Positions 17,614 to 26,419 of a DNA stretch of 64,000 nucleotides are shown here, in pieces. This DNA is from Shouchella oshimensis (GTDB lineage Bacteria; Bacillota; Bacilli; Bacillales; Bacillaceae_D), in assembly GCF_002019765.1 (NCBI RefSeq), contig NZ_KV917380.1, positions 1,383,858 through 1,447,857 of the forward strand, given 5' to 3'. Made by a program: the position numbers and the translations under genes. The notes under the pieces are model-generated. The model saw only the letters and a list, made by a program, of their open reading frames with translations. It searched no databases and was not told where the DNA came from. Every line of letters starts with the position of its first letter. Within the stretch, counting starts at the first letter, position 1.

Positions 17614-19380
17614 ATGAGTAAAGGAAGAATAGCTGTAGTCGGCGGCGGTTTAGCTGGCTTGATGGCTGCTATAAAAATCGCTGAAAAAGGGGTTCCAGTT
17701 GATCTTTTTTCGATTGTACCAGTAAAACGTTCTCACTCTGTTTGTGCCCAAGGTGGTATTAACGGAGCGGTAAATACAAAAGGAGAAGGCGATTCTCCAG
17801 CACTACATTTCGATGATACAGTCTATGGTGGGGATTTCTTAGCAAACCAACCTCCAGTACAAGCGATGGCAGACGCAGCACCATCGATTATCCATTTAAT
17901 GGACCGAATGGGCGTCATGTTTAACAGAACGCCAGAAGGATTGCTTGATTTTCGTCGTTTTGGTGGAACACAGCATCACCGAACAGCCTTTGCTGGTGCA
18001 ACAACTGGTCAGCAGTTACTATATGCATTAGATGAACAAGTTCGACGATATGAAGTACAAGGTCTCGTAACGAAATACGAAGGTTGGGAGTTTTTATCGG
18101 CCATTATTGATGACGGTGTTTGTCGTGGCTTAACAGCACAAGAATTAAATTCTGCCGAGATTAGAAGTTTTCCAGCTGATGCTGTCATTATGGCAACAGG
18201 TGGACCAGGAATTATCTTCGGAAAATCGACGAATTCCATGATCAATACAGGCTATGCAGCAGCGAAGTTGTATGAGCAAGGCGTAGCCTACGCAAATGGT
18301 GAATTTATTCAAATCCATCCAACGGCGATTCCAGGAGACGACAAATTACGTTTAATGAGTGAGTCAGCACGTGGTGAGGGTGGACGAGTTTGGACGTATA
18401 AAGATGGAAAGCCATGGTATTTCTTAGAAGAAAAATATCCGGCTTATGGCAATCTTGTTCCTCGTGATATAGCGACACGAGAGATCTTCCATGTATGTGT
18501 TGATGAAGGTCTTGGCATTAATGGGGAAAACATGGTGTACCTTGATCTTTCCCACAAAGATCCGAAAGAACTTGATATTAAATTAGGTGGCATCATTGAA
18601 ATCTATGAAAAATTCATGGGTGATGATCCTCGTAAAGTACCAATGAAAATTTTCCCTGCTGTTCACTATTCAATGGGTGGTATGTGGGTTGATTATGATC
18701 AAATGACAAATATTCCTGGACTATTCGCAGCTGGTGAGTGTGACTACTCTCAGCACGGTGCAAACCGTTTAGGCGCAAACTCCTTACTATCTGCTATTTA
18801 CGGCGGTATGGTGGCAGGACCAAAAGCACTTGACTATATTAACGGATTAGATCAAGCAGCAGAAGACTTATCTTCTTCATTATTTGAAGGAGAAGTGAAA
18901 AAAGAACAAGATAAGTTTGATTCGATTCTAAAGATGGACGGAAAAGAAAATGCTTACGTTCTTCATAAAGAGTTGGGCGAATGGATGACGGATAACGTTA
19001 CCGTTGTTCGTTACAACGATAAGCTTTTAAAAACCGATGAAAAGATTCAAGAACTAATGGAGCGCTTTAAAAACATTAACATTAACGACACATCTCGCTG
19101 GTCAAATCAAGGAGCATCCTTTACACGTCAGTTAGAAGGAATGTTAAATCTGGCAAGAGTTATTACAATTGGGGCTTACAATCGTAATGAAAGTCGCGGT
19201 GCTCACTACAAACCAGATTTCCCTGAGCGTAACGATGAAGAGTTCTTAAAAACAACAAAAGCTTGGTATAATCCAGCAACAGGAGCTCCTGATTTTGAAT
19301 ATGAAGAAGTTGATACGTCACTTATTAAACCGCGGAAACGTGACTATACACAAAAAAGTAAAGGAGCTGAAGCGAAATGA
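17614..19380 (+). CDS. sdhA: Succinate dehydrogenase flavoprotein subunit
   Basis: This 588-residue flavoprotein oxidises succinate to fumarate. It has the N-terminal FAD dinucleotide fold VVGGGLAGLMAAIKIAE, a histidyl-FAD region near HSVCAQGGINGA, the substrate-site stretch HPTAIPGDDKLRLMSE with ARGEGG (about 245-255), and ANRLGANSLLSAIYGGM (about 385). Length is within two residues of the B. subtilis enzyme. ATG 17614 follows AGGGAG. The stop overlaps sdhB's ATG by 4 bp (ATGA), giving coupled translation. Confidence 0.97.
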   Translation: MSKGRIAVVGGGLAGLMAAIKIAEKGVPVDLFSIVPVKRSHSVCAQGGINGAVNTKGEGDSPALHFDDTVYGGDFLANQPPVQAMADAAPSIIHLMDRMGVMFNRTPEGLLDFRRFGGTQHHRTAFAGATTGQQLLYALDEQVRRYEVQGLVTKYEGWEFLSAIIDDGVCRGLTAQELNSAEIRSFPADAVIMATGGPGIIFGKSTNSMINTGYAAAKLYEQGVAYANGEFIQIHPTAIPGDDKLRLMSESARGEGGRVWTYKDGKPWYFLEEKYPAYGNLVPRDIATREIFHVCVDEGLGINGENMVYLDLSHKDPKELDIKLGGIIEIYEKFMGDDPRKVPMKIFPAVHYSMGGMWVDYDQMTNIPGLFAAGECDYSQHGANRLGANSLLSAIYGGMVAGPKALDYINGLDQAAEDLSSSLFEGEVKKEQDKFDSILKMDGKENAYVLHKELGEWMTDNVTVVRYNDKLLKTDEKIQELMERFKNININDTSRWSNQGASFTRQLEGMLNLARVITIGAYNRNESRGAHYKPDFPERNDEEFLKTTKAWYNPATGAPDFEYEEVDTSLIKPRKRDYTQKSKGAEAK

Positions 19381-20126
19381 GTGACATGATTTCGATAATT
19401 ATTTCGAGACAAGACGGTCCAGACGGTAGTGTTTACGATGAAGAATTTAAACTTCCTTATCGCCCAAACCTTAATGTCATCTCTTGCTTAATGGAAATTC
19501 GACGTAACCCAGTTAACGCGAAAGGTGAGCGTACAACTCCTGTAGCGTGGGATATGAACTGTTTAGAAGAAGTGTGTGGAGCCTGTTCGATGGTCATTAA
19601 CGGCAAGCCTCAACAATCGTGTACAGCTTTAATAGATAAACTAGAACAGCCGATACGCCTAGAGCCAATGCGTACTTTCCCAATCGTGCGAGATTTAATG
19701 GTCGATCGTAGCCGCATGTTTGACTCTCTAAAGAAAGTAAAAGCGTGGATTCCAGTCGATGGGACGTACGATTTAGGTCCAGGGCCGAGAATGCCTGAAA
19801 AACGTCGTCAGTGGGCGTATGAACTTTCAAAATGTATGACGTGTGGTGTTTGCTTAGAGTCTTGTCCAAATGTAAACTCAAAGTCAGAGTTTATCGGGCC
19901 AGCAGCATTGTCGCAAGTTCGTTTATTTAATGCCCACCCAACGGGCGAAATGAATAAAGAAGAAAGACTTGAAGCATTAATGGATGAAGGGGGACTTTTA
20001 AACTGTGGAAACTCACAAAACTGTGTGCAGTCATGTCCAAAAGGTATTCCGTTGACAACATCTATTGCTTCATTGAACCGTGCAACGGCGCTTCAATCGT
20101 TTAAAAATTTCTTCGGTAGTTATTAA
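19377..20126 (+). CDS. sdhB: Succinate dehydrogenase iron-sulfur subunit
   Basis: This 249-residue subunit carries the electron path between SdhA and SdhC. The 2Fe-2S ligands are in CLEEVCGACSMV with a distal Cys in PQQSC. The 4Fe-4S and 3Fe-4S ligands are in CMTCGVCLESCPN and CGNSQNCVQSCPKGIP. It overlaps sdhA by 4 bp and ends the sdhCAB operon 10 bp before a terminator. Arrangement and size match the menaquinone-linked Bacillus type. Confidence 0.97.
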   Translation: MSDMISIIISRQDGPDGSVYDEEFKLPYRPNLNVISCLMEIRRNPVNAKGERTTPVAWDMNCLEEVCGACSMVINGKPQQSCTALIDKLEQPIRLEPMRTFPIVRDLMVDRSRMFDSLKKVKAWIPVDGTYDLGPGPRMPEKRRQWAYELSKCMTCGVCLESCPNVNSKSEFIGPAALSQVRLFNAHPTGEMNKEERLEALMDEGGLLNCGNSQNCVQSCPKGIPLTTSIASLNRATALQSFKNFFGSY

Positions 20127-20135
20127 AACTCGAAA

Positions 20136-20164
20136 AAGGCTGTCTTTTAGGCAGTCTTTTTTTT
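20136..20164 (+). terminator. Terminator of sdhCAB
   Basis: A 9-bp stem (AAGGCTGTC with GGCAGTCTT, two G-T pairs) is followed by a T run. Confidence 0.75.
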
Positions 20165-20183
20165 ATCAAAAGGAGAGATACTT

Positions 20184-20621
20184 TTGCGGTTACCAGGATA
20201 TATTGAGAATTTAGAAGACTGGAAAAAAGAATTTGCTTTCTTTACAGACATCTCCGTCCGTTTTTCGGAAACAGATGCATTTGGCCATGTTAATAATACG
20301 GTTGCCTTTATTTATTTTGAGCAAGCACGTTTAGCTTTTTTTGAAAACAAGGGGCTAATGAAAGAATGGTTAAACAATGGGTTAATGATTGTTACTGCAG
20401 ACTTGCAGTGTGATTATGTTGCGCAAATCCAATATGGAGATCAAGTGAAGGTCGGTGTAAAAGTACATAGACTGGGGACATCGTCAATGGATCTACATTA
20501 TCTAGGTGTAGTAAACGATCGACCGGTTTTGCTTGGTCGTGGTTCACTTGTCCAAATTGATGGAAAGACAGGGAAGGCATCACCTTTTCAGAAATCTATT
20601 GAGGAAAAAATGCGCACATAA
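20184..20621 (+). CDS. Acyl-CoA thioesterase, hot-dog fold (YsmA-like)
   Basis: This 145-residue 4-hydroxybenzoyl-CoA thioesterase-type protein has the catalytic Asp motif in RFSETDAFGHVNNTVAFIYFEQAR (about 29-50) and the hot-dog helix following it. It likely hydrolyses an acyl-CoA; the substrate cannot be told from sequence. It starts with TTG 20184, 8 bp after AAAGGAGAG. It lies between sdhB and gerE, as ysmA does in B. subtilis, and shares a convergent terminator with gerE. Confidence 0.85.
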   Translation: MRLPGYIENLEDWKKEFAFFTDISVRFSETDAFGHVNNTVAFIYFEQARLAFFENKGLMKEWLNNGLMIVTADLQCDYVAQIQYGDQVKVGVKVHRLGTSSMDLHYLGVVNDRPVLLGRGSLVQIDGKTGKASPFQKSIEEKMRT

Positions 20622-20648
20622 AAAAAGCCCTTTGCAGGCTTTTTTTAT
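20620..20648. terminator. Bidirectional terminator between ysmA and gerE
   Basis: AAAAAAGCC and GGCTTTTTT arms flank a 7-nt loop, so each strand presents a stem followed by T residues. The gerE stop codon lies inside the 3' arm. Confidence 0.85.
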
Positions 20649-20869
20649 ATTTGAATTTCTCCAAGTCGAATAAGCTCAATTACTGCTTGAGAGCGCCCCT
20701 TTACTCCCAATTTCTGCATTGTGTTCGAAATGTGATTACGAACGGTTTTTTCGCTAATAAAAAGATGATTCGCTATTTCTTTTGTCGTTTGATCTTGGAC
20801 AAGTAGTTCGAATACTTCGCGTTCCCTTTTTGTAAGCAAGGGTTTAGGTCCGAAGTCTGCTCCTTTCAA
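20645..20869 (-). CDS. gerE: Late mother-cell transcription regulator GerE
   Basis: The 74-residue protein is a lone LuxR-type helix-turn-helix domain (PLLTKREREVFELLVQ, ISEKTVRNHISN, KLGVKGRSQAV) and nearly equals B. subtilis GerE throughout. GerE acts with sigma-K to activate or repress coat and late sporulation genes in the mother cell. TTG 20869 is chosen because AAGGAGTG precedes it at the right distance and it gives exactly 74 residues; the GTG three codons upstream lies within that binding site. No clear sigma-K promoter was found upstream. Confidence 0.95.
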   Translation of the reverse strand: MKGADFGPKPLLTKREREVFELLVQDQTTKEIANHLFISEKTVRNHISNTMQKLGVKGRSQAVIELIRLGEIQI

Positions 20870-21063
20870 TATGTTCACTCCTTCATGCCGGGCTAAGAGA
20901 TGGCTATCGTAACCAGAAAGGCTTTAGTCAAAACAGTATATGTATGAAGAATGGAAGATGTGAGCGTTCATGAAAAAACTTCTAAAACAAGATGTCGAAA
21001 TATGCTTGTGAGCATTTGTTGTCGGATTTGGTCTAAATACAAAGAAATAAGGATTCTTTTGTG

Positions 21064-21092
21064 TTGAAAGGGGAAATGGGGCATGCTATAAT
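21064..21092 (+). promoter_or_regulatory. ptsHI promoter
   Basis: TTGAAA (21064-21069), 17 bp, TATAAT (21087-21092). Transcription near 21099 gives a leader of about 142 nt before ptsH. Between gerE and this promoter (20870-21063) no gene or clear signal was seen. Confidence 0.8.
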
Positions 21093-21162
21093 GACGATGT
21101 TTTAAACAAAGATCTAGCTTGAATGAGGTTTTAGATTTTTTAATGAAACAAGATGTTAGTTA

Positions 21163-21189
21163 TTTCTCATACCGGGTATGGTTGAGAAA
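21163..21189 (+). other. Hairpin in the ptsHI leader
   Basis: TTTCTCA and TGAGAAA arms surround a core CATACC-G-GGTATG palindrome. The sequence after it is not T-rich, so it is not a standard terminator. It could affect mRNA stability or bind a regulator; this is inference. Confidence 0.4.
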
Positions 21190-21240
21190 GATCAAAAATC
21201 GGACACAACTAAATTATTCTATAGAAAAGAGGAACTTATT

Positions 21241-21504
21241 ATGCCAGAAAAAACATTTAAAATTACAGCGGAAACAGGAATTCACGCTCGTCCAGCAACA
21301 CAGTTAGTGAACAAAGCAGGTCAATTCTCTTCTGATATTACATTAGAGTACAAAGGAAAGTCTGTTAACTTAAAATCCATCATGGGCGTAATGTCTTTAG
21401 GTGTTGGCCAAGGTGCTGATGTAACAATTAAAGCTGAAGGTTCAGACGCTGATGAAGCACTAGCAGCAATTGAAGAAGTTGTAAAAGAGGGATTAGGAGA
21501 ATAA
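21241..21504 (+). CDS. ptsH: Phosphocarrier protein HPr
   Basis: This 87-residue HPr has the phosphorylated His15 in TGIHARPAT and the regulatory Ser46 in LKSIMGV that HPr kinase modifies in Firmicutes. It passes phosphate from enzyme I to sugar-specific EIIA and, as HPr-Ser-P, is the co-repressor of CcpA, which links it to the cre sites at lcfA and ilvD in this window. ATG 21241 gives the usual length, with GAGGAA upstream. It overlaps ptsI by one base. No ptsG is adjacent, unlike in B. subtilis. Confidence 0.97.
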   Translation: MPEKTFKITAETGIHARPATQLVNKAGQFSSDITLEYKGKSVNLKSIMGVMSLGVGQGADVTIKAEGSDADEALAAIEEVVKEGLGE

Positions 21505-23219
21505 TGAGTAACACACTAACAGGAATCGCTGCTTCTGCAGGAATCGCGATTGCTAAAGCTTTTGTTCATGAAGAACCAGACTTTACGGTTAAGCAAAAAG
21601 AAGCATCGAACAAAGAGAAAGAAGTAGAACGTTTAACGGAAGCGTTAGCACAATCTACAAAAGAACTAGAAGAAATCAAACAAAAGGCATTAAAAGAACT
21701 TGGCGAAGACAAAGCTGAGATTTTTTCTGCCCACTTACTTGTATTAAGCGACCCTGAATTAATTGATTCTGTAAAAGGAAAAATTAATGACGATGGTGTT
21801 ACAGCTGAATATGCATTAAACGAAGTTGCGGATATGTTTATTACAATGTTCGAAAACATGGATAATGCATATATGCAAGAACGTGCTGCGGATATTCGCG
21901 ACGTATCTCGTCGTGTATTAGGTCATTTAATGGGGATACAAGTGGTATCATTAGCGGCAATCGCCGAAGATACTGTTATTATTGCCCATGATTTAACGCC
22001 ATCAGATACGGCGCAATTAAACCCAGCTGTCATTAAAGGATTTGCAACTGATATTGGTGGCCGTACGTCCCATTCTGCGATTATGTCTCGTTCTTTAGAA
22101 ATTCCGGCAGTGGTTGGAACAAAACAAGCAACGAAAACCATTGCCAATGGCGATATGATTATCGTTGATGGGATTGATGGTGATGTTTTAATTAACCCAT
22201 CAGAAGACGAACTCGCTACTTATAAGCAAAAACAACAACAATTTGCTGCGCAGAAAGCTGAGTGGGCTAAGCTTGTTAACGAAAAAACCGTTACAAAAGA
22301 CGGTGTTCATGTTGAATTAGCAGCCAATATTGGTACTCCTCAAGACTTAGACGGTGTACTTGCAAATGGGGCAGAAGGCATTGGTCTTTATCGTACAGAG
22401 TTTCTTTATATGGGACGAACAGAGCTTCCTAGTGAAGAAGAGCAGTTTGAAGCGTATAAAGAAGTGGTTGAACGAATGGAAGGAAAGCCTGTTGTTATTC
22501 GCACACTCGACATTGGTGGCGACAAAGAGCTTCCGTATCTTGATTTACCAGAAGAAATGAATCCGTTTTTAGGATTCCGTGCGATTCGTCTTTGTTTAGA
22601 AAAACAAGACATGTTTCGTGATCAATTGCGTGCGCTTTTAAGAGCTAGCGCATACGGAAATTTAAAGATCATGTTCCCGATGATTGCGACAATCGAAGAG
22701 CTTCGTGAAGCGAAAGAAATTTTAGCTGATGAGAAAGAAAAGCTAAAAGCAGAGGGTGTAACAGTATCAGAAGAACTGGAAGTAGGAATTATGGTAGAAA
22801 TCCCTTCCACTGCTGTAGCATCACCACAATTCGCGAAAGAAGTTGATTTCTTTAGTATTGGAACAAATGACTTAATTCAGTACACAATGGCTGCGGATCG
22901 CATGAATGAACGTGTGTCCTATCTCTATCAACCTTATCACCCTGCTGTGCTAAGGCTCATTGATATGGTTATTAAGGCAGCCCATGCAGAAGGAAAATGG
23001 GTTGGTATGTGTGGTGAAATGGCAGGGGATGAAATTGCCATTCCGTTGTTGCTAGGTCTTGGATTAGATGAATTTAGTATGAGTGCGACGTCTGTATTAC
23101 CAGCCCGTAGTCAGCTAAGTAAGCTTTCTAAAGAAGAGTTAAGTGCTTTTGCTCAGAGTGCTTTGCTTGAGAGTACATCTGAAGCAGTAGAAAACTTAGT
23201 TAAGAAGCATTACCAATAA
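21504..23219 (+). CDS. ptsI: Phosphoenolpyruvate-protein phosphotransferase (enzyme I)
   Basis: This 571-residue enzyme I transfers phosphate from PEP to HPr. The N-terminal domain holds the active His190 in [13 protein letters not shown]. The C-terminal PEP-binding barrel contains [12 protein letters not shown] (about 292), EIPSTAV and [16 protein letters not shown] (about 450) and the catalytic Cys in GMCGEMAGD (about 502). Its ATG overlaps the ptsH stop (TAATG). A strong terminator follows, so ptsHI is a two-gene operon. Confidence 0.97.
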   Translation: MSNTLTGIAASAGIAIAKAFVHEEPDFTVKQKEASNKEKEVERLTEALAQSTKELEEIKQKALKELGEDKAEIFSAHLLVLSDPELIDSVKGKINDDGVTAEYALNEVADMFITMFENMDNAYMQERAADIRDVSRRVLGHLMGIQVVSLAAIAEDTVIIAHDLTPSDTAQLNPAVIKGFATDIGGRTSHSAIMSRSLEIPAVVGTKQATKTIANGDMIIVDGIDGDVLINPSEDELATYKQKQQQFAAQKAEWAKLVNEKTVTKDGVHVELAANIGTPQDLDGVLANGAEGIGLYRTEFLYMGRTELPSEEEQFEAYKEVVERMEGKPVVIRTLDIGGDKELPYLDLPEEMNPFLGFRAIRLCLEKQDMFRDQLRALLRASAYGNLKIMFPMIATIEELREAKEILADEKEKLKAEGVTVSEELEVGIMVEIPSTAVASPQFAKEVDFFSIGTNDLIQYTMAADRMNERVSYLYQPYHPAVLRLIDMVIKAAHAEGKWVGMCGEMAGDEIAIPLLLGLGLDEFSMSATSVLPARSQLSKLSKEELSAFAQSALLESTSEAVENLVKKHYQ

Positions 23220-23258
23220 AAAAATTGTTCGGTAAGCGGCGCTATAGGCTTAAAAAGG

Positions 23259-23293
23259 TTGAGAGAATGATAACGCATTCTCTCAATTTTTTT
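23259..23293 (+). terminator. Terminator of ptsHI
   Basis: A perfect 11-bp stem (TTGAGAGAATG and CATTCTCTCAA) with a 6-nt loop, then seven T residues. Confidence 0.92.
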
Positions 23294-23364
23294 GGTTACA
23301 CGTTGTTGCACAGTCTAGTTAGAGAATGTAGCAAAAACTGCCTTCAAATTGTTAGAAGTATCGG

Positions 23365-23394
23365 TTGCAGGAATAGGAAATAGTTAGGTACAAT
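23365..23394 (+). promoter_or_regulatory. Candidate promoter of the marR-murI pair
   Basis: TTGCAG (23365-23370) and TACAAT (23389-23394) are 18 bp apart, 46 bp before the MarR-family gene. Confidence 0.5.
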
Positions 23395-23440
23395 AAGAAC
23401 AAAAGAGGCACGGTTTTGATTAAATGCGGAGGTGTTTTGG

Positions 23441-23905
23441 TTGGAAAAAACGTATGAGGTATCTTATCGCCAGTTTGAGGATATTGAAAAGTCTCTACGA
23501 AAAGTAGCAGATTTAGTGAGACAAAAAGGAAGGGAGATTTTAACGCATTTTCCTATTACTCCACCACAATTTGTCGCACTCCAATGGCTCAATGAATATG
23601 GTGATATGACCATAGGTGAACTTTCTGATCGCATGCACCTCGCTTGTAGTACCACAACTGATTTAATTGATCGTATGGAAAAGAATGAGCTCGTATCAAG
23701 GGTTAAAGATGAATCCGACCGACGTGTCGTACGAATACATTTAAAGACTAAAGGGCAAGAGATTATTTTAGAAGTGATAAAAAAGCGTCAACACTATTTA
23801 GCTGAGATGCTTGACGATTTCTCATGTGAACAAGTTAACATACTCGAAGAAAATTTGAGCATGTTGTTAGAAACAATGAAAACAAAACGAGAAATTCGTT
23901 CATAA
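23441..23905 (+). CDS. MarR-family transcriptional regulator (YsmB-like)
   Basis: This 154-residue winged-helix regulator has a MarR helix-turn-helix (MTIGELSDRMHLACSTTTDLI, about 56-76) and the wing DESDRRVVRIHLKTKG. The start is TTG 23441, 6 bp after GGAGGTG; the GTG at 23432 falls inside that site. It precedes murI by 38 bp, as ysmB precedes racE in B. subtilis. Its ligand and targets cannot be told; no clear palindromic operator was seen in its upstream region. Confidence 0.85.
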   Translation: MEKTYEVSYRQFEDIEKSLRKVADLVRQKGREILTHFPITPPQFVALQWLNEYGDMTIGELSDRMHLACSTTTDLIDRMEKNELVSRVKDESDRRVVRIHLKTKGQEIILEVIKKRQHYLAEMLDDFSCEQVNILEENLSMLLETMKTKREIRS

Positions 23906-23943
23906 TCTTGTAAAAGTGCTCGTTTTATTGAGGAGAGAACGTT

Positions 23944-24762
23944 ATGGATAAACCGATCGGTGTTATCGACTCGGGGTACGGTGGATTAACGGTTGCTACG
24001 GAATTGATGCGTCAATTACCAAAGGAGGCCATTTATTATGTAGGCGACTCAAAACGTTGCCCCTATGGTCCGAGATCCGTTGAAGAAGTCCGACGCTATA
24101 CGTGGGAAATGATTGACCATTTATTGACATTTGAAGTGAAAATGATTGTTATTGCCTGTAATACTGCTACGGCTGTTGTGTTGCATGAAGCAAGACAAAC
24201 GTTAGCTATCCCTGTAGTTGGTGTTATTCAACCAGGGGCGATTACTGCTATGAAAGTGACAAATAATCAACAGATTGCTGTTATTGGAACAACTGGAACA
24301 ATAAAGAGTCAAGCGTACTCTTTAGCTCTTTCATCCATAAGTGAAGACGTTCAGGTGGAAAGTCTAGCCTGTCCACTATTCGTTCCACTCGTAGAACAGG
24401 GAATCATCGCAGGCGAAGAGGCAGAATTAATCGTAAAAGAATCCCTTGAGCCGCTACAAAATGGAACTTATGACACACTAATCTTAGGGTGTACACACTA
24501 TCCGTTGCTAAAGCCTATCATTGAACACTACCTACCCTCTCATGTGACAGTTATTTCTTCCGGAGAAGAAACAGCTAGAGAAGTAAGTAGCGTGCTGTTT
24601 CACCACTCGTTAAACCGAAAAGCAGGCCAAATGCCTCAGCACAGGTTCTTTACTACAGGTGAAGCAAAGCCTTTTAAAGCGTTTGCCCAGGATCGGTTTA
24701 ACCTGTTGTCTGCTAAAATCGAGTCCATTACACTTGACCATCGTTTAAAACTAGAGCGTTAG
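23944..24762 (+). CDS. racE: Glutamate racemase
   Basis: This 272-residue racemase makes D-glutamate for peptidoglycan. The two catalytic cysteines are intact in IACNTATA (about residue 70) and LGCTHYP (about 182), and the N-terminal VIDSGYGGLT is typical. ATG 23944 follows GAGGAGAG. It follows the MarR gene without a terminator, so the two are probably co-transcribed. The name racE follows B. subtilis; murI is the general symbol. Confidence 0.96.
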   Translation: MDKPIGVIDSGYGGLTVATELMRQLPKEAIYYVGDSKRCPYGPRSVEEVRRYTWEMIDHLLTFEVKMIVIACNTATAVVLHEARQTLAIPVVGVIQPGAITAMKVTNNQQIAVIGTTGTIKSQAYSLALSSISEDVQVESLACPLFVPLVEQGIIAGEEAELIVKESLEPLQNGTYDTLILGCTHYPLLKPIIEHYLPSHVTVISSGEETAREVSSVLFHHSLNRKAGQMPQHRFFTTGEAKPFKAFAQDRFNLLSAKIESITLDHRLKLER

Positions 24763-24805
24763 GGTATAAATAAGGAAAGATTTTGAGTGAAATACTTTAA
24801 GTTTT

Positions 24806-24835
24806 TTGGAATCGAGTGTATGCTAGTACTATAAT
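24806..24835 (+). promoter_or_regulatory. Ferredoxin gene promoter
   Basis: TTGGAA (24806-24811) and TATAAT (24830-24835) are 18 bp apart, 58 bp before the ferredoxin ATG. Confidence 0.7.
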
Positions 24836-24893
24836 GAACTACAAAATTTGAAGTAAACAAGCTTCGGTTTTATACAAAGGAGTGTAACAAAGA

Positions 24894-25133
24894 ATGGCTT
24901 TTGTAATTTTAAGTCCATGTATTGGTGAAAAAGCGGGCGAATGTGTTGATGTTTGTCCTGTAGATTGTATTGAAGAAGGGGAAGATCAATACTATATTAA
25001 CCCTGACATTTGCATCGATTGTGGTGCTTGCCAAGGTGTCTGCCCTGTAGATGCGATTGTTGAGGAATATGAAATGGCACCTGAAGACGAAAAGTACTTA
25101 AAGAAAGCAGAAGCGTTTTTCGGCGTTGAATAA
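24894..25133 (+). CDS. fdxA: Seven-iron ferredoxin, [3Fe-4S][4Fe-4S]
   Basis: This 79-residue ferredoxin has eight cysteines at 9, 17, 21, 25, 40, 43, 46 and 50. Their spacing matches Azotobacter-type seven-iron ferredoxins: Cys9, 17 and 50 would hold the 3Fe-4S cluster and Cys21, 40, 43 and 46 the 4Fe-4S cluster, with Cys25 free. This differs from the single-cluster Fer of B. subtilis. It is monocistronic, with its own promoter and terminator and an AAAGGAG site. The electron partner is unknown. Confidence 0.9.
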   Translation: MAFVILSPCIGEKAGECVDVCPVDCIEEGEDQYYINPDICIDCGACQGVCPVDAIVEEYEMAPEDEKYLKKAEAFFGVE

Positions 25134-25148
25134 ATAAATTCAGTAGAT

Positions 25149-25196
25149 GCTGTCCTGTAAGGTTTCTTCTAAACCTTGACGGGACAGCTTTTTTTT
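25149..25196 (+). terminator. Terminator of the ferredoxin gene
   Basis: A long stem (GCTGTCC outer arm, AAGGTTT inner arm, with small mismatch) is followed by eight T residues. Confidence 0.88.
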
Positions 25197-25202
25197 GCAC
25201 GC

Positions 25203-25230
25203 TAGACATTTGATGATATTTTTGTATAAT
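25203..25230 (+). promoter_or_regulatory. Candidate promoter of trhO
   Basis: TAGACA (25203-25208) and TATAAT (25225-25230), 16 bp apart; the leader is about 80 nt. Confidence 0.5.
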
Positions 25231-25318
25231 ATGGAGTGGAATAAAAGTAGCACAGATGTAATTATTGAGGTATGCCACCTGCAAATTGTATCTTGCAAAT
25301 ATAAGGAGATAGGTGAAC

Positions 25319-26287
25319 ATGGAAAAAGAATACCGCGTATTGTTGTACTATCATTACACAACAATCGAAGATCCAGAGCAATTCGCGATTGATCATTTAG
25401 CGTTTTGTAAAAGCTTAGATTTGAAAGGGCGCATTCTTGTTGCGACTGAAGGAATTAATGGAACGGTATCTGGCTTAAAAGAGCAAACCGACCAGTACAA
25501 ACAAGCCCTTGAATCCAATCCGATCTTTAAAGGTATTGTGTTTAAAGAGGATCTTGAAGAAAAACATGTCTTTAAGAAAATGCACGTACGACCACGAGAA
25601 GAACTTGTAACGTTGCGATTGCATGAAGATGACGTTAATCCCCTTGAAGTAACAGGGAAGTATCTTTCCCCTGCTGAGTGGAAAGACGCGATGCAGCAGG
25701 AGAATACAGTAGTTATTGATGCTCGAAATGATTATGAATACGATGTCGGTCATTTTCGAGGTGCGGTTCGACCAGATATTAAAACATTTAGAGATCTCCC
25801 AGAATGGATTCGTGAAAACAAAGAGCAATTTGAAGACAAAAAGATTTTAACATACTGTACTGGCGGCATTCGCTGTGAAAAATTTTCTGGATGGTTAAAA
25901 CAAGAGGGCTTTGAGGATGTATCTCAACTTCATGGTGGAATTGTGACATACGGAAAAGATCCAGAAGTACAAGGTGAATTATGGGATGGACAGTGCTACG
26001 TTTTTGATGAACGATTAACGGTTCCGATTAATCAAGTTGATCCGAAGGTAATTGGAAAAGATTATTTTGATGGAGAGCCTTGTGAACGTTATGTAAATTG
26101 TGCAAACCCAGAATGCAATAAACAGATTCTTGCTTCAGAAGCAAATGAACATAAATATTTGCGTGGCTGTACACCTGAATGTCGTGTGCATCCGAGAAAT
26201 TTATATGTTAAGGAACAGCAGCTTTCACCAGAACAGCATCAAGAACGCCTAGACGTATTAGGGGAGAAGCTTCCGGTACGTTCGTAG
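25319..26287 (+). CDS. trhO: tRNA uridine(34) hydroxylase (rhodanese family, UPF0176)
   Basis: This 322-residue protein resembles B. subtilis YbfQ and E. coli TrhO, which make 5-hydroxyuridine at the tRNA wobble position. The N-terminal acylphosphatase-like domain ([16 protein letters not shown]), central rhodanese domain with the active Cys in [15 protein letters not shown] (about residue 180) and the C-terminal Cys-rich stretch ([19 protein letters not shown]) are all present. ATG 25319 is preferred, as AAGGAG lies 10 bp upstream; a GTG two codons earlier is also possible. It is monocistronic. The position between fdxA and gerM differs from B. subtilis. Confidence 0.92.
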   Translation: MEKEYRVLLYYHYTTIEDPEQFAIDHLAFCKSLDLKGRILVATEGINGTVSGLKEQTDQYKQALESNPIFKGIVFKEDLEEKHVFKKMHVRPREELVTLRLHEDDVNPLEVTGKYLSPAEWKDAMQQENTVVIDARNDYEYDVGHFRGAVRPDIKTFRDLPEWIRENKEQFEDKKILTYCTGGIRCEKFSGWLKQEGFEDVSQLHGGIVTYGKDPEVQGELWDGQCYVFDERLTVPINQVDPKVIGKDYFDGEPCERYVNCANPECNKQILASEANEHKYLRGCTPECRVHPRNLYVKEQQLSPEQHQERLDVLGEKLPVRS

Positions 26288-26313
26288 ATGCTTTTTAAGA
26301 AATGGGTTGAAAA

Positions 26314-26341
26314 AAAACGCTCTTTAAAGAGCGTTTTTTTA
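26314..26341 (+). terminator. Terminator of trhO
   Basis: AAACGCTCTTTAAAGAGCGTTT is a perfect inverted repeat flanked by A and T runs, so it could work in both directions. Confidence 0.88.
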
Positions 26342-26419
26342 TTTTCTTTGAACAAGCTGGTCTAAACCAAATAGTAGGCTCGTATACATGGAAGTACAAC
26401 CATTCTGGGAGGGAAAGCA

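Noticed and set aside
20890-20960. Sigma-K promoter for gerE
   Set aside because: CATACATAT on the reverse strand does not fit CATANNNTA and has no AC at 16-17 bp.
20970-21011. 13-codon frame starting MKKLLKQ between gerE and the ptsH promoter
   Set aside because: It lies upstream of the mapped promoter and has no adequate ribosome binding site.
20985-21156. Direct repeat AAACAAGATGT (20985 and 21146) near the ptsH promoter
   Set aside because: Eleven A-rich bases repeated once in 160 bp is plausible by chance and matches no known operator.
21119-21307. Forward frame of 62 codons in the ptsH leader
   Set aside because: No ribosome binding site, non-standard start, and it runs into ptsH in another frame; the leader explains the interval.
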